Shown here: positions 15,714 to 22,906 of the stretch, piece by piece
How the letters are laid out: each line of letters starts with the position of its first letter
How positions within the stretch are numbered: the first letter of the stretch is position 1
DNA from: Thaumarchaeota archaeon 13_1_20CM_2_39_20
GTDB lineage: Archaea; Thermoproteota; Nitrososphaeria; Nitrososphaerales; Nitrosopumilaceae
Assembly (NCBI GenBank): GCA_001920395.1
Contig: MNJS01000032.1
Span: 1-44,548, forward strand
Direction of reading: 5' to 3'
Length of the DNA stretch: 44,548 bases
Notes under the pieces: generated by a model
Told to the model about the DNA's origin: nothing
What the model saw: the letters and a program-made list of their open reading frames with translations, nothing else
Database searches by the model: none
Program-made: the position numbers and the translations under genes

Positions 15714-15983
15714 TCAGCAAAACATCACGAAATCTTTGCCATAGATGCCAAGACTTTCAATAGAACGCACCTTGTCCACATCTAGTATCTTCTTGTTAGC
15801 TATCTCGCATTCCTCGCTTCCACTGGACACGTCTAGCTTGACTAACAAATCATGCTCTCCGATTATCCCTTGAATTTCCGTAACCTGCTCTATTTTCCGA
15901 AATTCTTTTATCACATATGCTTCATGTCAGGCTTTGCGTCTTATTAGAACAATGCCTCGTTCATCTTTGCGACTAGTCATCAT
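15714..15983 (-). pseudogene. Lrp/AsnC-type ligand-binding (RAM) domain protein with in-frame TGA
   Basis: Read from the ATG at 15983, the frame gives MMTSRKDERGIVLIRRKA, a TGA at 15927-15929, then HEAYVIKEFRKIEQVTEIQG, IIGEHDLLVKLDVSS and on to the stop. The two parts together make a stand-alone Lrp/AsnC effector-binding domain: VL...C.PG.E..V..E..KI..V.E..G..G..DLL.K. The TGA falls where such proteins usually have Gly, so a single GGA-to-TGA change would explain it. A TATA-like CTTTTATCAC lies about 23 nt before 15983. After the stop, a GTG at 15914 could still start a truncated 66-residue protein lacking strand 1. Either a pseudogene or, less likely, recoding. Confidence 0.6.
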
Positions 15984-16000
15984 TACGAATTAATAAAAAA

Positions 16001-16010
16001 TGTGATAAAA
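16001..16010 (-). promoter_or_regulatory. TATA-like box of the Lrp-like pseudogene
   Basis: CTTTTATCAC on the minus strand lies 18-27 nt upstream of the ATG at 15983. An intact box at the ancestral start supports 15983 as the original start rather than the GTG after the stop codon. Confidence 0.4.
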
Positions 16011-16114
16011 GTTGCTAATTGGTTCTACGCTTTTCCATTGAAATTCCAAAGTGGAACAGATTTTTTGGCAAAAATTCCATCCTAGATAATTGCTCCCTTT
16101 ACAAATAACTAGGT

Positions 16115-16318
16115 ATGATGAAAAGCGCGTTTGAAACAGAGGAAGGCGTTCAAGCCGCACAGCTCAATGACGTCCTAATCTACCAAAGCAAGAAAATGGC
16201 GGTTCGATTCAAATTCAAAGATTCGACAAAAGAGTACGATGTAATGCTGACCCGCAGGCAATATGAAAATCTAAAATCAATACCAACTCTTCAATACTGC
16301 AAGACAATAATAAATTAG
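16115..16318 (+). CDS. Hypothetical protein, 67 aa
   Basis: A 67-residue protein starting MMKSAFETEEGVQAAQLNDV. It then has LIYQSKKMAVRFKFKDSTKE, a YDVMLTRRQYENL helix and a short YCKTIIN tail. Alternating strand-like and helix-like segments suggest a small compact fold. No family is recognised. The ATG at 16115 is followed directly by a second ATG; either may be used. Upstream to the divergent Lrp-like locus is about 130 nt of AT-rich sequence holding the promoters. Confidence 0.55.
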   Translation: MMKSAFETEEGVQAAQLNDVLIYQSKKMAVRFKFKDSTKEYDVMLTRRQYENLKSIPTLQYCKTIIN

Positions 16319-16426
16319 AAAATAAGCAAAAATATCGCTTTATTCCTGGAGTAATTGCTCTAGATTAATTATTCGAAACTGTGGACTACAGAAGTTTAAT
16401 AATGCGTGAGAAGAATTTTTAAAACT

Positions 16427-17068
16427 ATGAAGCCCAAAAAATACGTTGCAGCATCTTTAGTTGCTGCGTTTGTGGCATCTGTATTAGCATTTCCACTTGC
16501 AGGCGCAGTGGGTGACTTTTTGGCAATCAAAATTGCCATAACTCAGTCAGAAACCAATGAACTTGAAGCAGAGCTCGTCACTCACGGTCTAATTCCAAAG
16601 GACGGCTCAGGCGGTGCCTTTGGATACGGCATACTCACAGGCGCAGGACTTGATGGGATCATTGTTGCTACTACTCATGGAGGAGTATTAGACAGCGCGA
16701 TACAGAAAAATGCCAACGACCCAGTGTGGCACAACCACTTTGTAAAGCTTGCATCTCAAGGTGCATGCGGTGGCGGGCCAGGAGTTGTTGACATTACATT
16801 TGAATCACCAGGTAAGGTAAATGTTAACGGAAACAGCATACAATTGAGAGATATACCATCAACCTTTACTGGAACCGACGCGCTGACTGGTTTGACTACA
16901 ACAATCTCACCTGGAACAAGTGTCCAGAATGTTGTTTCATTCCAACTCAGTCCAGTATTTGATTCAAACCACAATCTTCAAGCAGTCTGTGTTATTGACA
17001 TTGCGCCTGCTGAAAAGCTGAAAATTAATTCAGAAGACAACAATGCCAACGACAATAACGAAAATTGA
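16427..17068 (+). CDS. Secreted hypothetical protein
   Basis: A 213-residue exported protein. A signal peptide (KKYVAASLVAAFVASVLAFP, residues about 4-23) ends near AGA-VGD. The mature part is beta-rich, with a Gly-rich HGLIPKDGSGGAFGYGILTG segment, VWHNHFVKLASQGACGGGPG containing two histidines and a cysteine, and a second cysteine near the end (LQAVCVIDIAPA). It ends in an Asn/Asp-rich tail. The His and Cys residues could bind metal, which is speculation. The ATG at 16427 follows GTTTAATAA by about 25-33 nt; a GTG at 16406 in frame is less likely. A T-rich run at about 17088-17100 looks like its terminator. Confidence 0.65.
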   Translation: MKPKKYVAASLVAAFVASVLAFPLAGAVGDFLAIKIAITQSETNELEAELVTHGLIPKDGSGGAFGYGILTGAGLDGIIVATTHGGVLDSAIQKNANDPVWHNHFVKLASQGACGGGPGVVDITFESPGKVNVNGNSIQLRDIPSTFTGTDALTGLTTTISPGTSVQNVVSFQLSPVFDSNHNLQAVCVIDIAPAEKLKINSEDNNANDNNEN

Positions 17069-17456
17069 CCACATAGAACCCCTATTTCTTTTTTTATTTT
17101 ATGTAATTATAAATGAAAATGAGATAGTTCGCGAGGTTACCCTTGGCAAAGTTGACAAGTGTCACCAAAAGATAACACTCCTGCCAAAAGAAGCAATACA
17201 CATACTTTGGACAAAAGGTGTGATAACTGGAACAAAGGATATTGTGTTGACCCATCTTGGAAACACAACACTTCTTGAAGTCCAGATTAATTACAACATC
17301 TCTGGACCAGCAAACCTCTTTCCTGGAAGAATTTCCAAAGAACTGCAGGTCGAGGCTGAATTTGCAGTGGACTTGATAAGGGAAAAAGCTGAAGGAAAAC
17401 CGCACAAGATTCCGATGGTTGAGCGCAAGTCTTGGGCTGACCTAATACGTGGATAG
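17043..17456 (+). CDS. SRPBCC-family protein lacking the N-terminal part
   Basis: From about residue 25 on, the 137-residue frame resembles the second two-thirds of a polyketide cyclase-like SRPBCC protein. It has EIVREVTLGKVDKCHQKITL, then LLPKEAIHILWTKGVITGTK, LTHLGNTTLLEVQINYNISG and a long C-terminal helix (ISKELQVEAEFAVDLIREKA). The expected first strand and helix pair (about 45 residues, including the usual E-I-APIE-VF-FI segment) is missing. In its place the frame overlaps the end of the secreted gene and runs through a T-rich terminator-like stretch (LFLFLFY). No in-frame ATG, GTG or TTG follows before the conserved part. It is probably a truncated gene at a deletion or recombination junction. 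Confidence 0.5.
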   Translation: MPTTITKIDHIEPLFLFLFYVIINENEIVREVTLGKVDKCHQKITLLPKEAIHILWTKGVITGTKDIVLTHLGNTTLLEVQINYNISGPANLFPGRISKELQVEAEFAVDLIREKAEGKPHKIPMVERKSWADLIRG

Positions 17457-17525
17457 ATTCAACTAAATTGTAGTTGTTTATAATAAAAAGTTGGGAAGGC
17501 TTTAGACCTGCTGCGGGATCATTTT

Positions 17526-17957
17526 TTGAACTTTACGACCATTCTTATTGATCATACATGTATTCAGTGCATGCAAGCGTGGTGCAAGGTTAGATTCAGT
17601 TTTACTACAGTAGATTCGCGCTATTATGCAGGCGGACGAACCGACCCCTTGATTATTCTCTCGGATATAGAAAAAAAGCTGCCATCACACATAAAAAAAT
17701 TGCAGTATGGCAAAGACAAAAGATCGCCAAAGGTATCTGCAGAATATTCTATCAGTTATGATGATTCCGATCTTCCAAAGCAAAAAGAGGACTTTTTTGA
17801 AAGATTCATGGGCAAAGACCCATACGAAGAGTTGCTTGAAGTTGACATTGAACTAGTAAGAGACCTCATAAAAAAGACATACGGTGTATCAAAGGATGAG
17901 AATAATAAAATTGAATACAAAATAATTTTAGAAGATCCCAAATTAGTCACGGTTTAG
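17526..17957 (+). CDS. Hypothetical protein, 143 aa
   Basis: A frame of 143 residues starting at TTG 17526. It has an N-terminal stretch with CIQCMQAWCK, a DPLIILSDIEKKLPSHIKKL helix, a KVSAEYSISYDDSDLPKQKE segment and a C-terminal EVDIELVRDLIKKTYGVSKD helix. The CxxC and a nearby third cysteine might bind a metal. No family is recognised. The start is uncertain: TTTATAATAAAAA near 17475 would give a TSS about 20 nt before the TTG, and an ATG at 17571 would remove the CxxC. Codon usage and continuity suggest a real gene. Confidence 0.5.
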   Translation: MNFTTILIDHTCIQCMQAWCKVRFSFTTVDSRYYAGGRTDPLIILSDIEKKLPSHIKKLQYGKDKRSPKVSAEYSISYDDSDLPKQKEDFFERFMGKDPYEELLEVDIELVRDLIKKTYGVSKDENNKIEYKIILEDPKLVTV

Positions 17958-18015
17958 TCCGCCCAAGCTGTTACGTTACAAACGTTTAAGGTTCAAACAA
18001 AAACCCAGATAGGTG

Positions 18016-18261
18016 ATGAGAAGTAACTCACTCTTAAAAAAATACATGTTTGAGCTTAACCGTAAATCTGTAATATTATCAAGCAAGCACAGACTGGTAC
18101 TCTCTCTTCGAACGAAGCTTAGAGACAAGAAACGAAATTATACCGAATATTCCCAGATTCTGGGCTATTTGCAAGAACAAGAAAGAAAGGAGCATCAAAT
18201 CGAAAAACAGTGGTATGGCATTAAGAAGAAAATTACAGAGCTAGAAAAAAAGATAACATAG
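18016..18261 (+). CDS. Small coiled-coil protein
   Basis: An 81-residue, highly charged and basic helical protein. After MRSNSLLKKYMFELNRKS, the segment RLVLSLRTKLRDKKRNYTEY leads into a heptad-like LQEQERKEHQIEKQWYGIKK and KITELEKKI. It is predicted to form a coiled coil along most of its length, so it may work as a dimer or partner subunit. A GTG at 18013 directly precedes the ATG in frame. It converges with the response-regulator gene and is separated from it by a copy of stem-loop repeat A. Confidence 0.45.
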   Translation: MRSNSLLKKYMFELNRKSVILSSKHRLVLSLRTKLRDKKRNYTEYSQILGYLQEQERKEHQIEKQWYGIKKKITELEKKIT

Positions 18262-18338
18262 GGACAATTTCCTTGGATCTAACGTTTGCTCGCATTTACA
18301 ATTGGCTGCTATGAGTTTTGCTGTAAAAAATACGTGTC

Positions 18339-18375
18339 TTACAAGACTACAACCATCAGTGGCTCATACTTGTAA
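18339..18375 (+). repeat. Stem-loop repeat A, copy 2
   Basis: The perfect 7-bp outer arms TTACAAG (18339-18345) and CTTGTAA (18369-18375) enclose ACTACAACCATCAGTGGCTC and ATA, with a possible inner CCA/TGG stem. It lies between the convergent coiled-coil gene and the response-regulator gene. It has the same arms as the copy at 40837. Confidence 0.7.
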
Positions 18376-18430
18376 CAGTTTTTTTTACCGCAGATGGTCT
18401 TCAAGTTTGAATTTCTTATTTGTCAGATGA

Positions 18431-18808
18431 TCAGTTCATCATCATTGATCCAGTACAAGATTTAATGACATCAAGCAGACGGTTTAGATCAATTGGTTTC
18501 TTCAAGCATTTACTAACGCCTCTCATTAACAAATCAGCAAGTTCTTCGTCGGTAACAGCAGATGCTGTTAGAACAATTATTTTCTGTTTTGTTAGCTCGC
18601 CTCGTTTTTCAAGAAATTCTATGACATCAATTCCGCTAATTTCTGGCATAGCCATATCTAGTAGCACAAAATCATAGTTTTTATCCAAAATTTGCTGTAG
18701 TCCCTCTTCTGCATTATTTGAAACGGTACAATCATATCCATGCAGAGTCAGAAATTGGCCCATCATATCAGTGATTTCTGTATTGTCGTCAATCAGCAAA
18801 CCTCTCAT
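18431..18808 (-). CDS. Single-domain response regulator (CheY-like receiver)
   Basis: A 125-residue receiver domain without an output domain. The acidic pair is Asp7-Asp8 (LLIDDN), the phosphoacceptor is Asp51 (FVLLDMAMPEISG), the switch threonine is Thr81 (IIVLTASA) and the conserved lysine is Lys104 (CLKKPID). It is likely phosphorylated by the histidine kinase encoded just upstream on the same strand, and may act by protein contact as CheY or Spo0F do. The ATG at 18808 begins the first strand directly; a TTG 21 nt upstream is possible. It has its own TATA-like ACAATTAAAG about 33 nt upstream, so it may be transcribed separately from the kinase. Confidence 0.88.
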   Translation of the reverse strand: MRGLLIDDNTEITDMMGQFLTLHGYDCTVSNNAEEGLQQILDKNYDFVLLDMAMPEISGIDVIEFLEKRGELTKQKIIVLTASAVTDEELADLLMRGVSKCLKKPIDLNRLLDVIKSCTGSMMMN

Positions 18809-18982
18809 GCCAGCAGCTCCCCAGTCCAAACTCTTTCTTTAATTGTCACGTCTTACGTCTTGAATCAAATCAAAAAAGGATCCGTATGTAAAAAAATAAA
18901 CATACACCAGTTCATTGAAGAGGAATCGCAACTTGGATACACCAAAAGTTTACGAAAAAATCTCTTAAGTAAATTAGTCCAA

Positions 18983-20479
18983 TTATTTTTCTTTTGGAAT
19001 TGTAAAAAAGAAGCTAGTACCTGTTCCAGGTTGACTTTCAAACCATATTTTGCCTCCAAGACCTTCGATTATTCCCTTGCAGACTACCAGTCCAAGGCCC
19101 GTCCCCGCATGCTTTCTTGTAAGCGACGTATCAGCCTGGTAGAATTTTTTAAACATAATTGGTTGCATTTCCTTGGGAATACCTGCGCCATTATCTTTTA
19201 CGTAAAAGACAATCTTGCTATCCTCACTTCTTGCACCGATCTCGATCTTTCCTTGCTTTGCAGGGGTAAAATCTGCAGAGTTAAGAACCAAGTTATCGAT
19301 TACTTGTCTGATTCTGTTCTCATCACTTATTAGAATCAATTTTTCCTCCGTTGAATTTATGGAATCGATTTGTTTTTCTTTCATAAGTGGTAAATAGTCC
19401 CTATGTATCTCTGTCATAAACTCAGTCACATCGATTTTATTTTTATTAAACTTCACGCGACCCATTTCCAGTTTTTGGGCTTCTAACACATCTCGAATTA
19501 ACCGTTCCAATCTTCTAGCGTTTTTATGGATTTTATTGACTGAATCTAATTGAAGGGCGTTAAGATTGCCAAGCAAGCCAGGTGTTTTTAGCATGTCACA
19601 CCTACCCATTATTGGAGTAAGGGGGGATTTGAGCTCATGTGTTATCATCGAAGCAAATTCATCCTTTAATTTATCCAATTTTTTAAGCTCTGCAAATTGC
19701 AGTTCCATTAATGCTTCTTTTTCTATTCTTTTTTTTGCCTCATAAACTGCTGATATGTCTTTTATAATGGTGTTACTTCCTATCAGGCCACCATTTTCAT
19801 CATAAAGATTGTTTGCACTAATGAGGGTTGGGAAAACGGTTCCATCTTTAGTCTTGAGCCAAATTTCTCTATCCTTAACAGTTCCTGTACTTTTCCACGT
19901 TTCAAATGATTTTCTCATAGCTTCGATATTGTTGTCGGCGACATGGTTGAATATGGACACCCCAATAATTTCGTCCTTTGAGTATCCCAAACGCTCAGCA
20001 TACGATTTATTACAACTAATGATGATTCCGTCTGTATCAATTGTACGATACAGAGCTGGCGAGTTTTCATACAAATCTCTGTATTTTTTTTCAGAACGGG
20101 AATAAAGTTTTTGAGACTTTCTTAATGAAGTTACCGTGGATTTGAACGAAATAGCAAGATCATGAACTTCATCATCATTTCCTATGGAATCAATTTTGAA
20201 TTCCGCCTCTCCCCCAGCAATTTTGTTTGCATGGTTTTGGAGATTTCTCATTGGCTTTACTATGGAGCGTCCTATAAGAGCACCCAAACAAATTGCGATA
20301 ATTATAAAAATTGATACGCAAATGAAGATAATCTGTTTGCTAGACCCAAGTAATTTCTGATTATCTAGTGTTATTGGTTCAGTCGCTTTGTCCAATTCAA
20401 TCAAGGAAACATAGCCTAAAGCTCCGATCATTAGAGAAAATAAAGAGAACATAATGGCGATTTTCAGACCGATTTTCAT
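18983..20479 (-). CDS. Sensor histidine kinase (HAMP-PAS-HisKA-HATPase)
   Basis: A 498-residue kinase. Two membrane helices (about 7-27 and 49-71) leave an extracytoplasmic loop of only about 22 residues. HAMP follows (about 72-125), then a PAS domain (about 133-245: YRTIDTDGIIISCNKSYAER, IKDISAVYEA). HisKA has His281 in MITHELKSPLTPIMG. HATPase_c has an N box (IDNLVLNSADFTP), G1 (DNGAGIP) and G2 (GTGLGL). The minimal loop means the signal is probably sensed in the membrane, by the PAS domain, or through the small membrane protein encoded 1 nt upstream. The likely target is the receiver protein encoded downstream. Confidence 0.92.
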   Translation of the reverse strand: MKIGLKIAIMFSLFSLMIGALGYVSLIELDKATEPITLDNQKLLGSSKQIIFICVSIFIIIAICLGALIGRSIVKPMRNLQNHANKIAGGEAEFKIDSIGNDDEVHDLAISFKSTVTSLRKSQKLYSRSEKKYRDLYENSPALYRTIDTDGIIISCNKSYAERLGYSKDEIIGVSIFNHVADNNIEAMRKSFETWKSTGTVKDREIWLKTKDGTVFPTLISANNLYDENGGLIGSNTIIKDISAVYEAKKRIEKEALMELQFAELKKLDKLKDEFASMITHELKSPLTPIMGRCDMLKTPGLLGNLNALQLDSVNKIHKNARRLERLIRDVLEAQKLEMGRVKFNKNKIDVTEFMTEIHRDYLPLMKEKQIDSINSTEEKLILISDENRIRQVIDNLVLNSADFTPAKQGKIEIGARSEDSKIVFYVKDNGAGIPKEMQPIMFKKFYQADTSLTRKHAGTGLGLVVCKGIIEGLGGKIWFESQPGTGTSFFFTIPKEK

Positions 20480-20480
20480 T

Positions 20481-20684
20481 TCATCTCACCAAAGAAGTGA
20501 TCTCTCGAGTAGATGGCTCAGATTCACTTGACACATTTTTTGAAGATAATGTAACCAGAAAAGACAATGATATACTAGACAAAATTATGATAATTCCAGC
20601 CAAGATTTCAACTAGACCAATAATTGTAATACCTAACGGTCTGCTAGGTTTGGAAATAGATGTATGGCCAGATTCATTATTCAT
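20481..20684 (-). CDS. Small membrane protein coupled to the histidine kinase
   Basis: A 67-residue protein with one long hydrophobic segment (GITIIGLVEILAGIIIILSS onward, about residues 18-48), a Pro-rich basic N-terminus (KPSRPLG) and a Ser-rich C-terminus. The RPLGITIIGLVEI start matches a widespread thaumarchaeal membrane-protein module that is usually longer. Its stop is separated from the kinase ATG by one base (TGAAATG), so translation is probably coupled. It may be a sensing or stabilising partner of the kinase. CTATTAGTT lies about 26 nt before the ATG. Confidence 0.6.
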   Translation of the reverse strand: MNNESGHTSISKPSRPLGITIIGLVEILAGIIIILSSISLSFLVTLSSKNVSSESEPSTREITSLVR

Positions 20685-20955
20685 GCATCATAATTTTGTT
20701 CATCAAACTAATAGCGTGAGTATGTATTAGTAAAATACGGACCTGAATTATCTCATTTCCAACTAATCATAACATATGTTATAATCTAGTCACTAGCGAA
20801 ATCCAACGCAAATTTGCTCGTAAAAAGTGGATTCTATTTTTGCAGCTTTACCACGATAGAGATATTTGCTGCCGTGATTCTTGCCTTATCATTTTTCAGG
20901 CAAAAAGAAAAGAAGAGCTATGTTGGCCTAATATCGCGATAAAATCTTTCTAATT

Positions 20956-21729
20956 TCATGATATCTTGATTGAGCAGTATAGGTTCTGCAAGTCAGAGAT
21001 GGAACCCAATTGTGTATCACTTCCAGTTTCTTTCAAGTCCTGTCTTCGTAACAGCACACTTTCCCAGTCCTGTGTGTACCTTTGGGTAACATCCTCTACC
21101 TGGTCTGATGAAAATGAAAGGACATACAGATATTTTTTCCCCCAATTCTTTTCATAGTAGTGCGGGTGGTCTAGAGATGTCGGATAGTCCAGTGTCGAGT
21201 CCACATGAACCCATCTTCCATCTACTATGACCTCGTTCCAACAGTGATCAAGATAGTCTTGAACAATTCTTGATTGATATGATAGCGAGTTGAGGACGGC
21301 TCCAAAGAGTATTGACCACTCCCCGCACCTGCCGATTCTAGAATTGCCAATCTTCAATACCTCATTGTGTCTTGGAAAGTATTGCATGGCACCGCAAAGA
21401 TTGCACGTATAAACCTCTGTCTTTGGTATCTTCCAAGAGTCTCCGATCTCTAGTTTTCTTTGCATAAATCCAGTATCCTTCGCATTATTGGTACCAGAAT
21501 TACAATTTCCGCAAACTAGATTGGCTGGCATCCAGTGCATGAAGCCTTTGAACCACTTTAGTAGGGATTCTAAAGAATCTTCTTGCATGTAGTCGGGAAC
21601 AAGTTTTCTAACTGCATCTAAGGTCTTGGTATCATTGTACTGACTTGTCACATTCCTGTAGAGAAAAAACGAGCTTTTAACTGCATTACCGTTAAAATTA
21701 CAGCTTGCCAAACTATTTCCTATTGTCAC
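20956..21729 (-). CDS. Peptide:N-glycanase (PNGase/Png1)-like transglutaminase-fold protein
   Basis: A 257-residue protein closely patterned on the core of eukaryotic PNGase, which removes N-glycans from misfolded glycoproteins. Zinc ligands are Cys73/Cys76 (CGNC) and Cys109/Cys112 (CNLC). The triad is Cys135 (GRCGEWS), His162 (DHCWNEV) and Asp177 (WVHVDSTLD). Other hallmarks are LLKWFKGFMHW, a FPRHN segment after the second knuckle, YYEKNWGKKYLYVLSFSSDQ and VTQRYTQDW. From memory, yeast Png1 has Cys129/132/165/168 and Cys191/His218/Asp235, so the Cys-to-Cys and Cys-to-His spacings are identical. No signal peptide or PUB/PAW domain is seen, so it looks cytoplasmic. The start is GTG at 21729. 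Action on archaeal N-glycans is inference. Confidence 0.82.
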   Translation of the reverse strand: MTIGNSLASCNFNGNAVKSSFFLYRNVTSQYNDTKTLDAVRKLVPDYMQEDSLESLLKWFKGFMHWMPANLVCGNCNSGTNNAKDTGFMQRKLEIGDSWKIPKTEVYTCNLCGAMQYFPRHNEVLKIGNSRIGRCGEWSILFGAVLNSLSYQSRIVQDYLDHCWNEVIVDGRWVHVDSTLDYPTSLDHPHYYEKNWGKKYLYVLSFSSDQVEDVTQRYTQDWESVLLRRQDLKETGSDTQLGSISDLQNLYCSIKIS

Positions 21730-21870
21730 AAGCTGGAGATATGTTTTGCCAAAATATGGTTTTCAAGGTTGAATATTCTTATTTGTTTAGTGAGTTCATG
21801 ATATGACAAAAGTTCTAACTATATTTCACACAATTTTGATATCGGTATAATTTTGATCAGTTTTCTCAAC

Positions 21871-21878
21871 GCTTAATA
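21871..21878 (+). promoter_or_regulatory. TATA-like box for the 19-aa basic microprotein
   Basis: CTTAATAG, centred about 27 nt before the ATG at 21901. The spacing is right for a leaderless transcript beginning at that ATG. Confidence 0.4.
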
Positions 21879-21900
21879 GCAATGTAAATTCTCATATTAC

Positions 21901-21960
21901 ATGGCAAAAGCAAAATCGAAAGCAAAATCAAAATCAAAAACAAAGACTAGAAGAAGATAA
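21901..21960 (+). CDS. Lysine/arginine/serine-rich microprotein, 19 aa
   Basis: A 19-codon frame encoding MAKAKSKAKSKSKTKTRRR, with Lys or Arg at 11 of 19 positions, in alternating KA/KS/KT steps like a histone tail. It stands alone in the 500-nt gap 21730-22229. It has a TATA-like box 23-30 nt upstream, no SD, and a hairpin with a T-run just downstream, i.e. a complete minimal transcription unit. It may bind DNA or RNA. Alternatively the transcript itself (about 95 nt) could be a small RNA and the frame incidental. Confidence 0.5.
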   Translation: MAKAKSKAKSKSKTKTRRR

Positions 21961-21967
21961 GAAGAAA

Positions 21968-21993
21968 TTGACCTGAAAGGGTCTTCCTTTTTT
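21968..21993 (+). terminator. Hairpin plus T-run after the 19-aa microprotein
   Basis: GACC (21970-21973) can pair with GGTC (21980-21983), extended by GAAG/CTTC outside, and is followed by six T residues at 21988-21993. T-runs are the known archaeal termination signal; the hairpin may add to it. Confidence 0.45.
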
Positions 21994-22229
21994 CCCACAA
22001 GTTCAATGTTCATCAGTGCATAAAATAGCAATATGCTGCCACTTCATCTCAAACAATATACTATGCCTCAAAGTTAGAGAGTAGATATGGTAGTTTCGCA
22101 TTCGTCCTTCCCAATATACTGCATTTCCAATATTGCCTCTTTGCTACCATATTCCTTCCTATCTGGCAAGTATTAGTCGCATATTGAATGATACTTGTTA
22201 AATTCTCGGAAAACTACACGATATGGGAT

Positions 22230-22358
22230 ATGAGTCTTTACGACATTTGTAATGAAATGGACTGTAACCACCAGCGATATGATCATCACCCTCACGGGTA
22301 CTGCGTACATTCCAACTCCGATGGAAAAAAGTGTGTTTGTAAGCACTTTGTACCATAA
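22230..22358 (+). CDS. Cys/His-rich microprotein, 42 aa
   Basis: An ATG frame of 42 residues with cysteines and histidines in a zinc-site-like layout: DICNEMDCNHQRYDHHPHGY, then a CVHS step, DGKKCVCKHF and the end. Five Cys and six His in 42 residues is far above chance, and HHPHGYC followed by CxC resembles other short archaeal metal-binding proteins. GTTAAATTC lies about 28 nt before the ATG, fitting leaderless expression. A competing frame at 22252-22458 (68 aa) overlaps it in another phase; its first half looks random, although its second half (KCVRCGADLNPI) also has a CxxC. I favour the 42-aa frame. Confidence 0.5.
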   Translation: MSLYDICNEMDCNHQRYDHHPHGYCVHSNSDGKKCVCKHFVP

Positions 22359-22437
22359 AGATAAATGCGTTCGTTGTGGAGCAGACCTAAATCCAATTTT
22401 GTTTTATGATATCATCGTAACAAAAAATAATACAAAA

Positions 22438-22719
22438 CTAGAGCTCGATTGTTTTTAATTTTTCATTATAATAACCCGGATTGACTAATTCATTGATCTC
22501 TTCATTTACACGCAGGAACTCGCGTCCTTTTGGAGTTACCTTGTAAAGATGTGTTCCTTCTTTATATTTTAGGAGCTCATTTTCCACCAAAAATCTCAGG
22601 TATTCTTTTATCTGAGCATATGACAAATAAGCGTTGTACATTAGTCTGGTCTTTGTCGCTCCTGTGGCTGCAGATTGGAGTATCACTGCTGTAATCTCTG
22701 CACGACTACGGTATTTCAT
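22438..22719 (-). CDS. HTH_45-like winged-helix protein, copy 1
   Basis: A 93-residue winged helix: RSRAEITAVILQSAATGATK (helix 1), TRLMYNAYLSYAQIKEYLRF (helix-turn-helix), LVENELLKYKEGTHLYKVTP (wing) and GREFLRVNEEI (C-terminal helix). It belongs to the same subgroup as the proteins at 29811-30092 and 39052-39294, sharing the MY.AYLS..Q..EYL pattern. It probably acts as a small DNA-binding regulator. The ATG at 22719 has TATATTAATTTA 18-30 nt upstream. It is convergent with the Cys/His-rich microprotein region. Confidence 0.8.
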   Translation of the reverse strand: MKYRSRAEITAVILQSAATGATKTRLMYNAYLSYAQIKEYLRFLVENELLKYKEGTHLYKVTPKGREFLRVNEEINELVNPGYYNEKLKTIEL

Positions 22720-22906
22720 TGATTTTTCAGGGCATAAATTAATATAAAAACAATCTGGCGTTTTGTTACGGAATATCCCTCTTTATCATTATTATTTTCG
22801 TTATATCATTCATTACAGCTTAGTATATAGCCAAATCAACTGCAGTTATCTATAGCTGCTACTGTCATGGGGTTAGCCAAATTTGAACTACAATAACACT
22901 TTTGTT

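Noticed and set aside
18740-19333. Plus-strand frame (197 aa) across the response regulator and kinase
   Set aside because: It spans two real minus-strand genes and their intergenic region, and has no domain features.
20814-20942. 42-codon TTG frame with a hydrophobic segment (IEIFAAVILALSFF)
   Set aside because: It looks like the tail of a membrane protein but has no start of quality and no recognisable family. It is too weak to list as a gene; the gap 20685-20955 otherwise holds only the kinase-operon promoter.
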